From: Leptospira terpstrae serovar Hualin str. LT 11-33 = ATCC 700639
GTDB lineage: Bacteria > Spirochaetota > Leptospiria > Leptospirales > Leptospiraceae
DNA: 13,667 nucleotides
Assembly: GCF_000332495.1 (NCBI RefSeq)
Contig: NZ_AOGW02000022.1
Coordinates: 1 to 13,667, forward strand
Direction of reading: 5' to 3'
A program made the position numbers and the translations under genes. The notes below the pieces were generated by a model that worked only from the letters and a program-made list of their open reading frames with translations, was not told where the DNA came from and searched no databases. How positions within the stretch are numbered: the first letter of the stretch is position 1; every line of letters begins with the position of its first letter. Of the stretch, positions 7,072-12,949 are shown piece after piece.

Positions 7072-7238
7072 CGTATAACGAACTAGACTAACCGACGTAG
7101 GCTGACCCTGAGTCCCGGAACGGGACGTTAGGGATTGGCACGACGCTTGCGCAAGCAAGAGGAGTGACAAAAGCCTATGTGTCGTAGACCGAGCGAGGGC
7201 GCAAGTCCCGAAGCGAAGCGGTTAGTTGCTGTTATGCG
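7072..7238. repeat. attC-like element R9
   Basis: Ends CGTATAAC and GTTATGCG. TAGGCT subfamily with CTAACC / GGTTAG arms and AGCCTA as third-helix partner. One change relative to its siblings (GGGATTGG for GGGACTGG) and a GACAAAAG variant in the second hairpin, so that hairpin is weaker here. Confidence 0.8.
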
Positions 7239-7304
7239 AAGCGACTTACTATTTTGTTTTGGCTTCTATTTCTAGTCAAATTTAACGAAAAATAAACTAG
7301 ATAG

Positions 7305-7903
7305 TTAGAATGAATAGCAATCGGATAGATTTGAACAAGTTGAAGAACTTGAGCATGACGCAGATGCATCGCAAGTGTATCCTATAAATGAAGAAGGACA
7401 ACCGCCCGGAGTACCAACAAATTTACATTTTACATTATCAATTCCAGCAGTAGTATCAAAATAAAGTAGTATATCTCTTGTTGTTAAGGTTGTATCACGT
7501 AGAATAAAACCACTATTAGGAGTAAATTCAACCGTTACTTTAAATTGATAAGCTTTCGAGGCTGGATAAGAAGTTAAGGTACCACTAAGAAGTCCAGTTG
7601 TAGTATTTAAAGTTAGTCCATTGGGTAAAGCAGGTGATATGGAGAATGATTTAATTGTAGTGTTTGAGTTTGAGACTATCGGAGCCGAAATTAATGGGGA
7701 CTTACTTATTGAAGAACCTGTGCTTAATCCAGTATATTTATCATGTAAATCATAAGAAATAGACGCTGGTTTAGTAGCAGATTTTGGTAGAGTTCCGAGC
7801 AAAAGCAAAGTAGTTGTGGTGTTATCTTTTTTTTTTTATCCTCACATGAGACTAGATTCGATATTAATAATATAAATATGAGCAAAAGTATAGAATTTTT
7901 CAT
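7305..7903 (-). CDS. Putative-Ig lipoprotein split by an A11 homopolymer
   Basis: The frame from 7903 starts MKNSILLLIFILLISNLVSC, an excellent lipoprotein signal (L-V-S-C, Cys 20), followed by EDKKKK. At an 11-base A run the frame is lost. The downstream frame, which would read DNTTTTLLLLGTLPKS, stays open to 7305. With A12 or A9 the two join into a protein of 199 or 198 residues. The body contains the signature ISPALPNGLTLNTTTGLLSG of putative-Ig (He_PIG-type) domains, common in surface proteins. The C-terminus is Cys- and Ser-rich (CKF, GGC, YTC, then CSSSSTC and DC). In the given sequence the product is truncated soon after the lipobox. This is either an off state of a phase-variable gene, a pseudogene or a homopolymer sequencing error. 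Confidence 0.75.
7827..7837 (-). repeat. A11 homopolymer tract (T11 on plus)
   Basis: Eleven identical bases inside the coding sequence, seven bases past the lipobox Cys codon. The present length puts the upstream signal peptide and downstream domain out of frame by one. Tracts of this length are prone to slipped-strand changes and are also a known site of sequencing error. Confidence 0.9.
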
Positions 7904-7973
7904 AAACTTAAGAGGAATAACGTAGGAACTTGCTGTCAATATAAATTTTCCTTGTTAGCTGAAAAATAGCAAA

Positions 7974-8001
7974 TAGATAAAATGATAAATTTTATTGTAA
8001 A
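7974..8001 (-). promoter_or_regulatory. Possible promoter upstream of the putative-Ig lipoprotein
   Basis: On the minus strand TTTACA (7996-8001), 16 bases, then TATCTA (7974-7979), about 70 bases before the start codon. This cassette has an unusually long leader (145 bases), which leaves room for its own promoter. The match is moderate and the DNA AT-rich, so this is tentative. Confidence 0.3.
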
Positions 8002-8048
8002 GGAAGTTAGATCAGTAAATCTTTATTTTAGATTTGTTTTGGTCGTTT

Positions 8049-8212
8049 CGCATAACGAACTAGGCTAACCGACGTAGGCTGACCCTGAGTCCCAACGGGA
8101 CGTTAGGGACTGGCACGTAGCTTGCGCATGCAAGCGAGTGACAGAAAGCCTATGTGTCGCAGACCAAGCGAGGGCGTAGTCCCGAAGCGCAGCGGTTAGT
8201 CGCTGTTATCTG
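8049..8212. repeat. attC-like element R10 with non-matching ends
   Basis: Ends CGCATAAC and GTTATCTG. The right end pairs with the left end of R11 (CAGATAAC), not with its own left end. Second arms CTAACC / GGTTAG, third helix TAGGCT / AGCCTA, interior hairpin GTCCC-AAC-GGGAC. One of the clearest records of a cassette junction in the window. Confidence 0.8.
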
Positions 8213-8228
8213 CAGTTGGGTTAGTTAA

Positions 8229-8531
8229 TTAGGCAGATAGTTTAAGAGTTTTTATAGAGTCTAATTTACTCTTTAATTTTTCTTTTTTCTCTCTAATATC
8301 AAGATCAGTTTGTAAATTTATCCAAAATTTTTCAGACATACCAAAAAACTTAGATAATCTTAATGACATATCTACTGTTATTTTTCTCTTCCCATGTAAA
8401 ATATCTAAAATTGTTGAAGTAGATACGTGAAGTTCCTTCGATAATTTATAAGGAGTGATTTGCATAGGTTCAAGAAATTCTTCTTTCAAAATTTCAGCGA
8501 CAGTTGGAGTCGGGATTCTGTTATTTTTCAT
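8229..8531 (-). CDS. higA: HigA-family antitoxin (XRE-type HTH)
   Basis: A 100-residue antitoxin of the HigA/VapA family. Residues about 10-70 hold the helix-turn-helix typical of the family: VAEILKEEFLEPMQITPYKL, then SKELHVSTSTILDILHGKRK, then MSLRLSKFFGMSEKFWINLQ. It would bind and neutralise the upstream HigB and repress the operon promoter at 8834-8864. It begins 15 bases after the higB stop, with GGAG about ten bases before the ATG. Toxin before antitoxin is the usual order for hig modules. The stop is 17 bases from R10. Toxin-antitoxin genes are frequent in large integron arrays, where they can stabilise the locus. Confidence 0.9.
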   Translation of the reverse strand: MKNNRIPTPTVAEILKEEFLEPMQITPYKLSKELHVSTSTILDILHGKRKITVDMSLRLSKFFGMSEKFWINLQTDLDIREKKEKLKSKLDSIKTLKLSA

Positions 8532-8546
8532 AATTATTATACTCCT

Positions 8547-8828
8547 TTAATGATAATCAATAATAGATACTTGATTACAGTTTCCTTGATCAAATTTAAA
8601 AATGATACGCCACTGATCATTGATTCTAATAGAATAAAAACCATTCAAATCGCCTTTTAAGCTTTCTAATCTGTTAGAAGGAGGAGATTTCAAATCATCC
8701 TCTTTCTCTGCGTTATCTATTAAAATTAGTTTAGTAAGAGCTTTCTTTTGAATTTCCGGTGGAATCCTTTTTGAAAAGTTTTGGTTAAATATCTTTTCTG
8801 TTTCTTTGTCTCCGAAAGAAAGAATCAC
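8547..8828 (-). CDS. higB: HigB-family toxin (RelE/ParE superfamily)
   Basis: A 93-residue toxin, the usual length. It matches the plasmid-maintenance killer type of HigB: start (M)ILSFGDKETEKIFNQ, middle ALTKLILIDNAEKEDDLKSP, the family signature RLESLKGDLNGFYSIRINDQ, and the end WRIIFKF...VSIIDYH. The WRI-F strand and C-terminal D-Y-H correspond to the ribosome-dependent mRNA-cleaving fold, in which His, Arg and Tyr/Asp near the end contribute to activity. The start is GTG at 8826-8828, chosen because AAGG lies just upstream and because the promoter/operator at 8834-8864 leaves no room for an earlier start. Confidence 0.9.
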   Translation of the reverse strand: MILSFGDKETEKIFNQNFSKRIPPEIQKKALTKLILIDNAEKEDDLKSPPSNRLESLKGDLNGFYSIRINDQWRIIFKFDQGNCNQVSIIDYH

Positions 8829-8833
8829 ACCTT

Positions 8834-8864
8834 ACTATATCTCTACTGCAGATATAGTAGTCAA
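8834..8864 (-). promoter_or_regulatory. higBA promoter with operator palindrome
   Basis: A perfect inverted repeat ACTATATCT (8834-8842) / AGATATAGT (8850-8858) with a 7-base spacer lies between a minus-strand -35 TTGACT (8859-8864) and -10 GATATA (8836-8841), which are 17 bases apart. The palindrome fills the spacer and overlaps the -10, as expected for an operator bound by HigA or the HigBA complex. It ends 5 bases before the toxin GTG, so the transcript leader must be very short. Confidence 0.75.
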
Positions 8865-8905
8865 GTTTTTTATTTCAAAGCTTTCCTAAAGATTTAACCC
8901 AATTG

Positions 8906-9072
8906 CAGATAACGAACTAGGGGAGACGACGTTCCTCGTAGCTGAGCCTACGTAGTAGGCGTTAGCGTCGGCGCGCTTCTTGCGATCGCAAGAAAGCGTG
9001 ACGGAGAGGAATGTGGCGTAGCCCAAGCGAGGCCGTAAGTGCCGAAGCGCAGCGTTTCCCCGCTGTTATGCG
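8906..9072. repeat. attC-like element R11
   Basis: Ends CAGATAAC and GTTATGCG. TTCCTC / GAGGAA subfamily with arms GGGGAGACG / CGTTTCCCC. Interior hairpin GCCTACGTAGTAGGC as in R7. The second hairpin has a CTTCTTGCGATCGCAAGAAAG core, whose stem is longer than in its siblings (CTTGCGATCGCAAG is a perfect palindrome). Confidence 0.8.
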
Positions 9073-9083
9073 AAGTAAGTTTT

Positions 9084-9716
9084 TTATAGAAGTTGGTTTA
9101 ATTTATTTCCTCTGACTACTTTCTGCATTTCTCCTTTAATTCGTAATATCAATATTTGAATTTCATTTTTATTTAAGCGGTTATCTTCAATTATTTTTTC
9201 AATTTGAGGAAAATTTAGATTAGGAAGGTCATAATGTGTTCTATTGATACGCATATTAAGTAGCCTTTCTTTTCCTACCTGATAATTTTCAAAGTGATTA
9301 ATTAGTTCAAGGAATTCCGAATAATGATCTTCATCGATTAGGAGTGCACTATTTATTATTGAATCTTTCGCTTTTTTTAAGGATCTTACGAATGATTGTA
9401 AGGTATGATTCGTTACATTTTCCCAAAGTTGATCCATATTTATTTTTAAATCAGTTAGGGAGACCCATAATTCATTGTATATTTTAAACTGAGTTTCGTG
9501 AAATAGAGCATTGGAAATTGATTGAGTTTGATAGTTAAATTGTAGATTTGCTTTCAATCTTTCAATTTCTTGATTATTTTTAAATTTCTCTTTTTCAATA
9601 ATTTTATCTGACAATAACTTTGCGTACCAACTCCCGAAAGCGATAACTAAAAAAGCAAGGCCTCCTAGTGCCGCGATTGATGTTGTAATGATTTTAATAA
9701 TGTCTTCGATGTTCAT
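9084..9716 (-). CDS. Membrane-anchored coiled-coil protein
   Basis: A 210-residue protein with one N-terminal transmembrane helix (about residues 8-32, IITTSIAALGGLAFLVIAFGSW), followed at once by a charged, helical region (KIIEKEKFKNNQEIERLKANLQ), probably coiled coil, and then further helices to the end with no catalytic motif. Similar single-span helical proteins of unknown role are widespread in bacterial accessory regions. The topology suggests that most of the chain is cytoplasmic. AGGAA lies four bases before the ATG and supports the start. The stop is 12 bases from R11 and the start 30 bases from R12. I do not recognise a named family. Confidence 0.75.
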   Translation of the reverse strand: MNIEDIIKIITTSIAALGGLAFLVIAFGSWYAKLLSDKIIEKEKFKNNQEIERLKANLQFNYQTQSISNALFHETQFKIYNELWVSLTDLKINMDQLWENVTNHTLQSFVRSLKKAKDSIINSALLIDEDHYSEFLELINHFENYQVGKERLLNMRINRTHYDLPNLNFPQIEKIIEDNRLNKNEIQILILRIKGEMQKVVRGNKLNQLL

Positions 9717-9745
9717 AGTTTCCTGTAATTATTTTAAACTTATTT

Positions 9746-9911
9746 CGCATAACGAACTAGGGGAGACGACGATCCTCGTAGCTGAGCCTGCTGCGCAGGC
9801 GTTAGCGTCGGCGCGTCTTCTTGCGCAGCAAGAAGCGTGACGGAGAGGAATGTGTCGTAGACCGAACGAGGCCGTCAGTGCCGAAGTGAAGCGTTTCCCT
9901 GCTGTTATGCG
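9746..9911. repeat. attC-like element R12
   Basis: Ends CGCATAAC and GTTATGCG. Arms GGGGAGACG / CGTTTCCC. The third helix is ATCCTC against GAGGAA, with one mismatch not seen in its siblings. Mini-hairpin GTC-GTA-GAC, otherwise typical of the TAGGCT subfamily, so R12 looks like a mosaic of the two subfamilies. Interior hairpin GCCTGCTGCGCAGGC. Confidence 0.8.
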
Positions 9912-9935
9912 AAGTTTTCGGGCTTGTTAGATGAA

Positions 9936-10340
9936 TTACGCCACGGACGGCGTTCTTTTTCTTCCTGTCTTTGGTGTTTTGACTTTATATTCTTTTACAA
10001 GAATATCAGTTGGAATTCCTAGATTTTGATTAATCTTTCTTATCATTTCCAAAGTAAGCTTTCTTTTCCGATTTAAGATTTCAGTGGCACGACTTCGCCC
10101 GCCAATTAAATTTCCTAAATCAATACTTTTCATATTCATGTCATCCATAACGGATTTTAAAGCTTCAATAGGATCCGGATCATCAATAGGGTAGTGTTTA
10201 GCTTCGTAGGCATCAACTAAGGTAATTAAAACATCTAATTTATCGTATTCGGGAGTATTTTTCTTCGCATCCCAAAGTTTCTCAATCTCAGCAAGAGCTT
10301 CTAAGTGATCTTTTTGATTTTTGATAGGTTTAATGTTCAT
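9936..10340 (-). CDS. higA: HigA-type antitoxin (COG5499-like)
   Basis: A 134-residue antitoxin of the longer HigA type, as in E. coli HigBA. The N-terminal part (IKNQKDHLEALAEIEKLWDAK, then DKLDVLITLVDAYEAKHYPI, then DPIEALKSVMDDMNM) precedes a C-terminal helix-turn-helix (KSIDLGNLIGGRSRATEILN, KRKLTLEMIRKINQNLGIP). The end is basic (KTGRKRTP). The ATG follows the higB stop with no gap (TAA-ATG), and GAGGTGA inside the last higB codons serves as ribosome-binding site, so translation is probably coupled. It would neutralise the toxin at 10341-10640. It is unrelated in sequence to the antitoxin at 8229. Confidence 0.9.
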   Translation of the reverse strand: MNIKPIKNQKDHLEALAEIEKLWDAKKNTPEYDKLDVLITLVDAYEAKHYPIDDPDPIEALKSVMDDMNMKSIDLGNLIGGRSRATEILNRKRKLTLEMIRKINQNLGIPTDILVKEYKVKTPKTGRKRTPSVA

Positions 10341-10640
10341 TTAAATCACCTCAGCATTGATTTTATCATATTGTTCATGTGTACCAATAAATCTAATGAA
10401 AACAGTCTGTAAATTGTAATGAATCTTAACAATTAATCTGTATTTATTCCCATGTATATTGAAAACGATTCTATTATCTTTAAGGAAACTAGCATTTCTG
10501 TATTTTTCTTTGATATCAGAAGGAGATTTCCAGTTAGCTTTGGAAGTGTCTTTAAACCAAACTTCAATAGGGATTTTAGAGTCAGAGTATTTAGGAATAG
10601 AGTAAAAATCTTTTAAAATTTTTCTCGAAATAACCCTCAC
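10341..10640 (-). CDS. higB: HigB-type mRNA interferase toxin
   Basis: A 99-residue toxin of the HigB_toxin family, distinct from the one at 8547. Family features are the opening (M)RVISRKILKDFYS, the central VWFKDTSKANWKSPSDIKEK, then NRIVFNIHGNKYRLIVKI and the end VFIRFIGTHEQYDKINAEVI. The NIHGNKYRL-V strand and the FIGTHEQYDKI segment are hallmarks. It acts as a ribosome-associated mRNA endonuclease in characterised relatives. The start is GTG at 10638-10640, which gives the family N-terminus. An ATG just upstream (10650s) is in another frame. The leader to R13 is about 105 bases and includes a G+C-rich palindrome. Confidence 0.9.
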   Translation of the reverse strand: MRVISRKILKDFYSIPKYSDSKIPIEVWFKDTSKANWKSPSDIKEKYRNASFLKDNRIVFNIHGNKYRLIVKIHYNLQTVFIRFIGTHEQYDKINAEVI

Positions 10641-10696
10641 AAATCAACATAAGCATGTTCCCGAATTGGTAACAACTATTTTTTTTTCCTTTTTTA

Positions 10697-10714
10697 GCGA
10701 GCACGGACGCTCGC
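10697..10714. promoter_or_regulatory. Palindrome upstream of the second higBA, possible operator
   Basis: GCGAGC (10697-10702) and GCTCGC (10709-10714) form a perfect inverted repeat with a 6-base spacer in an otherwise AT-rich leader, 57 bases before the toxin start. On the minus strand an A-rich, not T-rich, run follows, so it is not a terminator for that direction. Autoregulated HigA proteins bind palindromes near the promoter, so operator is the better guess. Confidence 0.45.
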
Positions 10715-10745
10715 ATATGAATAAAATAAAGACTCCCGAAAATTT

Positions 10746-10911
10746 CGTATAACGAACTAGCCTTCCCGAAGTTGTCCGACCCTGAGTCCCGGTAACGGGA
10801 CGTTAGGGACTGGCACGGAGCTTGCGTATGCAAGCGAGTGACAGGAGGACAATTTGCCGTAGGCCGAGCGAGGCCTTGTGCCGAAGCGTAGCGGGAAGGT
10901 GCTGTTATGCG
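10746..10911. repeat. attC-like element R13
   Basis: Ends CGTATAAC and GTTATGCG. Its arms are its own: CCTTCCCG / CGGGAAGG for the second pair and TTGTCC / GGACAA for the third, both perfectly compensated against the other elements. Interior hairpin GTCCCGGTAACGGGAC. Mini-hairpin GCC-GTA-GGC. R16 shares the TTGTCC left arm. Confidence 0.8.
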
Positions 10912-10931
10912 AAGTGCCAAATGATTAAGAT

Positions 10932-11215
10932 TTATTTTTTGTAACAAAAAATACGAGAACAATCGATTAAACAACTATTTCTAACTTGATTATTTAGGTT
11001 TGGATCTTTTGTTTTCGCAAGAAATTGAAAAAGGAACGACATGTCTTGGATATTGTTACAACTTTCATAACATTGCTTTTTCTCTTCACAATCAATAATA
11101 AAATTTATTCGATCATTTTTATAATCCAGTGAGAAAGGATTTTCTCTTTAGAATAAATTGTTTGACCAATAGAAAGGAAAATGAATACCAATAAAATCTC
11201 TTTAAATGAATGCAT
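10932..11215 (-). pseudogene. Frameshifted exported Cys-rich protein (twin CX3C)
   Basis: From ATG at 11215 the frame reads a signal peptide (MHSFKEILLVFIFLSIG, QTIYS) and then stops 14 codons later. Shifting by one base at an AAAA run (11140-11143) gives a continuous 94-residue protein that continues NPFSLDYKNDRINFIIDCEE and ends SCLIDCSRIFCYKK at 10932. Six Cys lie at residues 43, 49, 53, 82, 86 and 91 of the joined protein: two CX3C motifs (CYESC and CLIDC) flank a helical stretch, suggesting a disulphide-linked helical hairpin outside the cytoplasm. The join preserves a sensible exported protein on both sides, so the frame break is recent or a sequencing error. It shares the R13-R14 cassette with an NTF2-like gene. 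No ribosome-binding site is evident and I do not recognise the family. Confidence 0.6.
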
Positions 11216-11305
11216 ATTAATTTTAATTTATTAAATTGTTTGGTCATTGAATTTAATTTAACTAGAAGTATATATTATAATCAATTTTGATTAATTTTGT
11301 AATTG

Positions 11306-11686
11306 CTAAAGATTTACAATTTTTGGTTTTCCGATCATAAACCAAGCATTCATAATTTTAAAGTTTTTTAGTTCATAAATAGCAAGAACATCAACGAAAC
11401 CTTTTCCTTCAGGAAAATTTCGTGTTACGATTTCAATATCTACAACTTTGTTGTCGATTACATATCTTGAGATCAATTTTGCAAACAGATCTTTTTCTTT
11501 GAATCTTTCAATATGTCTATTTCTAATCTCTTCAATTCCATCGGCGATTAAGTTATCGGGTTGTAAGTATACTTTTGCATTTTCATCCCAATAAGAAATA
11601 AATCTATCTATGTTTTTTTCATTATAAGCAATTAGTTGATTTGCTATGATTGTAATTTTGTCTTCTTCTTTCATATTCTTTGGCAT
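11306..11686 (-). CDS. NTF2-like / SnoaL-like protein
   Basis: A 126-residue protein of the NTF2-like superfamily (SnoaL-like or steroid-isomerase-like subgroup). Residues about 12-40 form the first helix and strand (IIANQLIAYNEKNIDRFISY, then WDENAKVYLQPD). ADGIEEIRNRHIERF, the strands with VVDIEIVTRNFPEGKGFVDV and the final AIYELKNFKIMNAWFMIGKP follow the family order. Members are cone-shaped domains that act as isomerases, cyclases or simple ligand binders; no clear catalytic Asp/His pair can be assigned here. The ATG at 11686 lies only 2 bases from the core of R14. A second ATG at 11674 gives MKEED and may be the real start. Cytoplasmic, with no signal peptide. Confidence 0.8.
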   Translation of the reverse strand: MPKNMKEEDKITIIANQLIAYNEKNIDRFISYWDENAKVYLQPDNLIADGIEEIRNRHIERFKEKDLFAKLISRYVIDNKVVDIEIVTRNFPEGKGFVDVLAIYELKNFKIMNAWFMIGKPKIVNL

Positions 11687-11688
11687 TT

Positions 11689-11856
11689 CGTATAACGAAC
11701 TAGACTAACCGACGTAGGCTGGCCCTGAGTCCCGGAACGGGACGTTAGGGACTGGCCACGACACTTGCGCAGGCAAGGGGAGTGCCAGAAGCCTATGTGT
11801 CGTAGACCGAGCGAGGGCGTAAGTCCCGAAGCGAAGCGGTTAGTCGCTGTTATACG
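11689..11856. repeat. attC-like element R14
   Basis: Ends CGTATAAC and GTTATACG. TAGGCT subfamily, arms CTAACC / GGTTAG, with a TGGCC rather than TGACC after the third helix. The second hairpin is GGCCACGACACTTGC...GCAAGGGGAGTGCC, like R4. Mini-hairpin GTC-GTA-GAC. Confidence 0.8.
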
Positions 11857-11861
11857 CAGTT

Positions 11862-12749
11862 TTAATGTTTATAAGTAACAGATGCGAAAGTAGAATAAAA
11901 ATATTCATTCTTAGCAGTATATTCTATATTTGATCTAATTAAAATCGTAGAAAAAGAATCGCTGGTAAGAATTTGACTTCTATTTTGAACAATTTTTGCA
12001 GATTGGTCAATAAAGCCTAAAGATAATAAAATGGATTCATTAAATTCGTAACCAAGAATAACTTTTGTTTCGTTAGCATAGTATTTAGTGTATGGATTGT
12101 CTTTGATTTGAGCAAATTCAAAATTTCTTGCAGAAGTTACAATTGAGTGGTTAATTTCGGTAAAACCACTTAAGATAGAATATCTGTAACCTGCTGATAT
12201 ATAGAGGCCATAGAATCTTGGTGATTCAAGTAGTAGTCCAGCCGTTAATCCATTTAGATTTTGGGAAAAATTATAGTTATAAAATGCAAATCTCCCGTCG
12301 CTTAAATCACTTTGTAATCTTTGTATTCCGAGGTTAAAAATTATTCTATTTTCAATTAGATGGTAATTTAAGAATAAGTTCTGTTCTGATCTATAATACG
12401 TACCAAGATTTCCTTTACTAATTTGATCTGTATAAGGATATATTCTATCAAAAGAGGAATTTGTTTTTTTGTATTCAAAAAAGTTTCCTTCAATACTAAA
12501 CTTAGAATCATTTATAAATCTAACAAATCCGAACGTGTTATATTGGATAGAAGGTATTTCATATGCGAAGGATATCGGAAAAAGGCTGTTATACATATTA
12601 AATTCATTCGGGGCTGCATATCCGTTATTTCTTCTGATATAAATTTGGTTTGCTTTTCTTTTTTTGGCATTATTTTCAACTTCTTCCGCATTAATACTGA
12701 GGCTTGAGATTGCTAATATAATTAGAGTAAATATTTTTCTTTTTTTCAT
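11862..12749 (-). CDS. Exported beta-barrel outer-membrane protein candidate
   Basis: A 295-residue protein from the ATG at 12749, where a signal peptide begins (MKKRKIFTLIILAISSLSIN-A, cleavage near residue 21). The same frame stays open back to 12947, but that extension reads through R15 and has no protein-like character, so it is rejected. The mature chain has many Tyr/Phe-rich alternating stretches (SFAYEIPSIQYNTFGFVRFI, NLFLNYHLIENRIIFNLGIQ, AGLLLESPRFYGLYISAGYR, KVILGYEFNESILLSLGFID, YFYSTFASVTYKH). Outer-membrane barrel by composition; no family recognised. The stop is 6 bases from R14, the closest in the window, and the start 18 bases from R15 with no visible Shine-Dalgarno sequence. 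Confidence 0.75.
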   Translation of the reverse strand: MKKRKIFTLIILAISSLSINAEEVENNAKKRKANQIYIRRNNGYAAPNEFNMYNSLFPISFAYEIPSIQYNTFGFVRFINDSKFSIEGNFFEYKKTNSSFDRIYPYTDQISKGNLGTYYRSEQNLFLNYHLIENRIIFNLGIQRLQSDLSDGRFAFYNYNFSQNLNGLTAGLLLESPRFYGLYISAGYRYSILSGFTEINHSIVTSARNFEFAQIKDNPYTKYYANETKVILGYEFNESILLSLGFIDQSAKIVQNRSQILTSDSFSTILIRSNIEYTAKNEYFYSTFASVTYKH

Positions 12750-12766
12750 AAGTTTTATTAAAATTG

Positions 12767-12931
12767 CGTATAACGAACTAGGGGAGACGACGTTCCTCGT
12801 AGCTGAGCCTGCGGATGCAGGCGTTAGCGTCGGCGCGTCTTCTTGCGAAGCGAGAAGCGTGACGGAGAGGAATGTGCCACAGGCCAAGCGAGGCCATGTG
12901 CCGAAGCGCAGCGTTTCCCCGCTGTTATGCG
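12767..12931. repeat. attC-like element R15
   Basis: Ends CGTATAAC and GTTATGCG. Nearly identical to R8, including the GCCTGCGGATGCAGGC hairpin and the CC-ACA-GG mini-hairpin, with a handful of changes (GAAGCG for GGAGCG in the second hairpin, ATGTG for ATATG near the end, and the cores). The two may be recent copies. Confidence 0.8.
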
Positions 12932-12949
12932 AAGTAAAAACAGCCACAA

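Noticed and set aside
7928..7951. TTGACA in the leader of the putative-Ig lipoprotein as a -35 box (minus strand)
   Set aside because: No acceptable -10 lies 16-18 bases downstream; a better spaced pair was found further upstream.
10697..10714. Rho-independent terminator
   Set aside because: The hairpin is followed by A-rich, not T-rich, sequence on the minus strand, and it lies upstream of a gene. On the plus strand the T-run precedes it.
10591..10974. 127-codon minus-strand frame
   Set aside because: It crosses element R13, overlaps the start of the second higB in another frame and has no protein-like features.
11130..11150. Programmed -1 frameshift in the Cys-rich gene
   Set aside because: Only four A in a row, no canonical slippery heptamer in the right phase and no obvious downstream stem; an indel is simpler.
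12750..12947. N-terminal extension of the beta-barrel gene at 11862
   Set aside because: The extra 66 residues are the translation of R15. A proper signal peptide starts at 12749.
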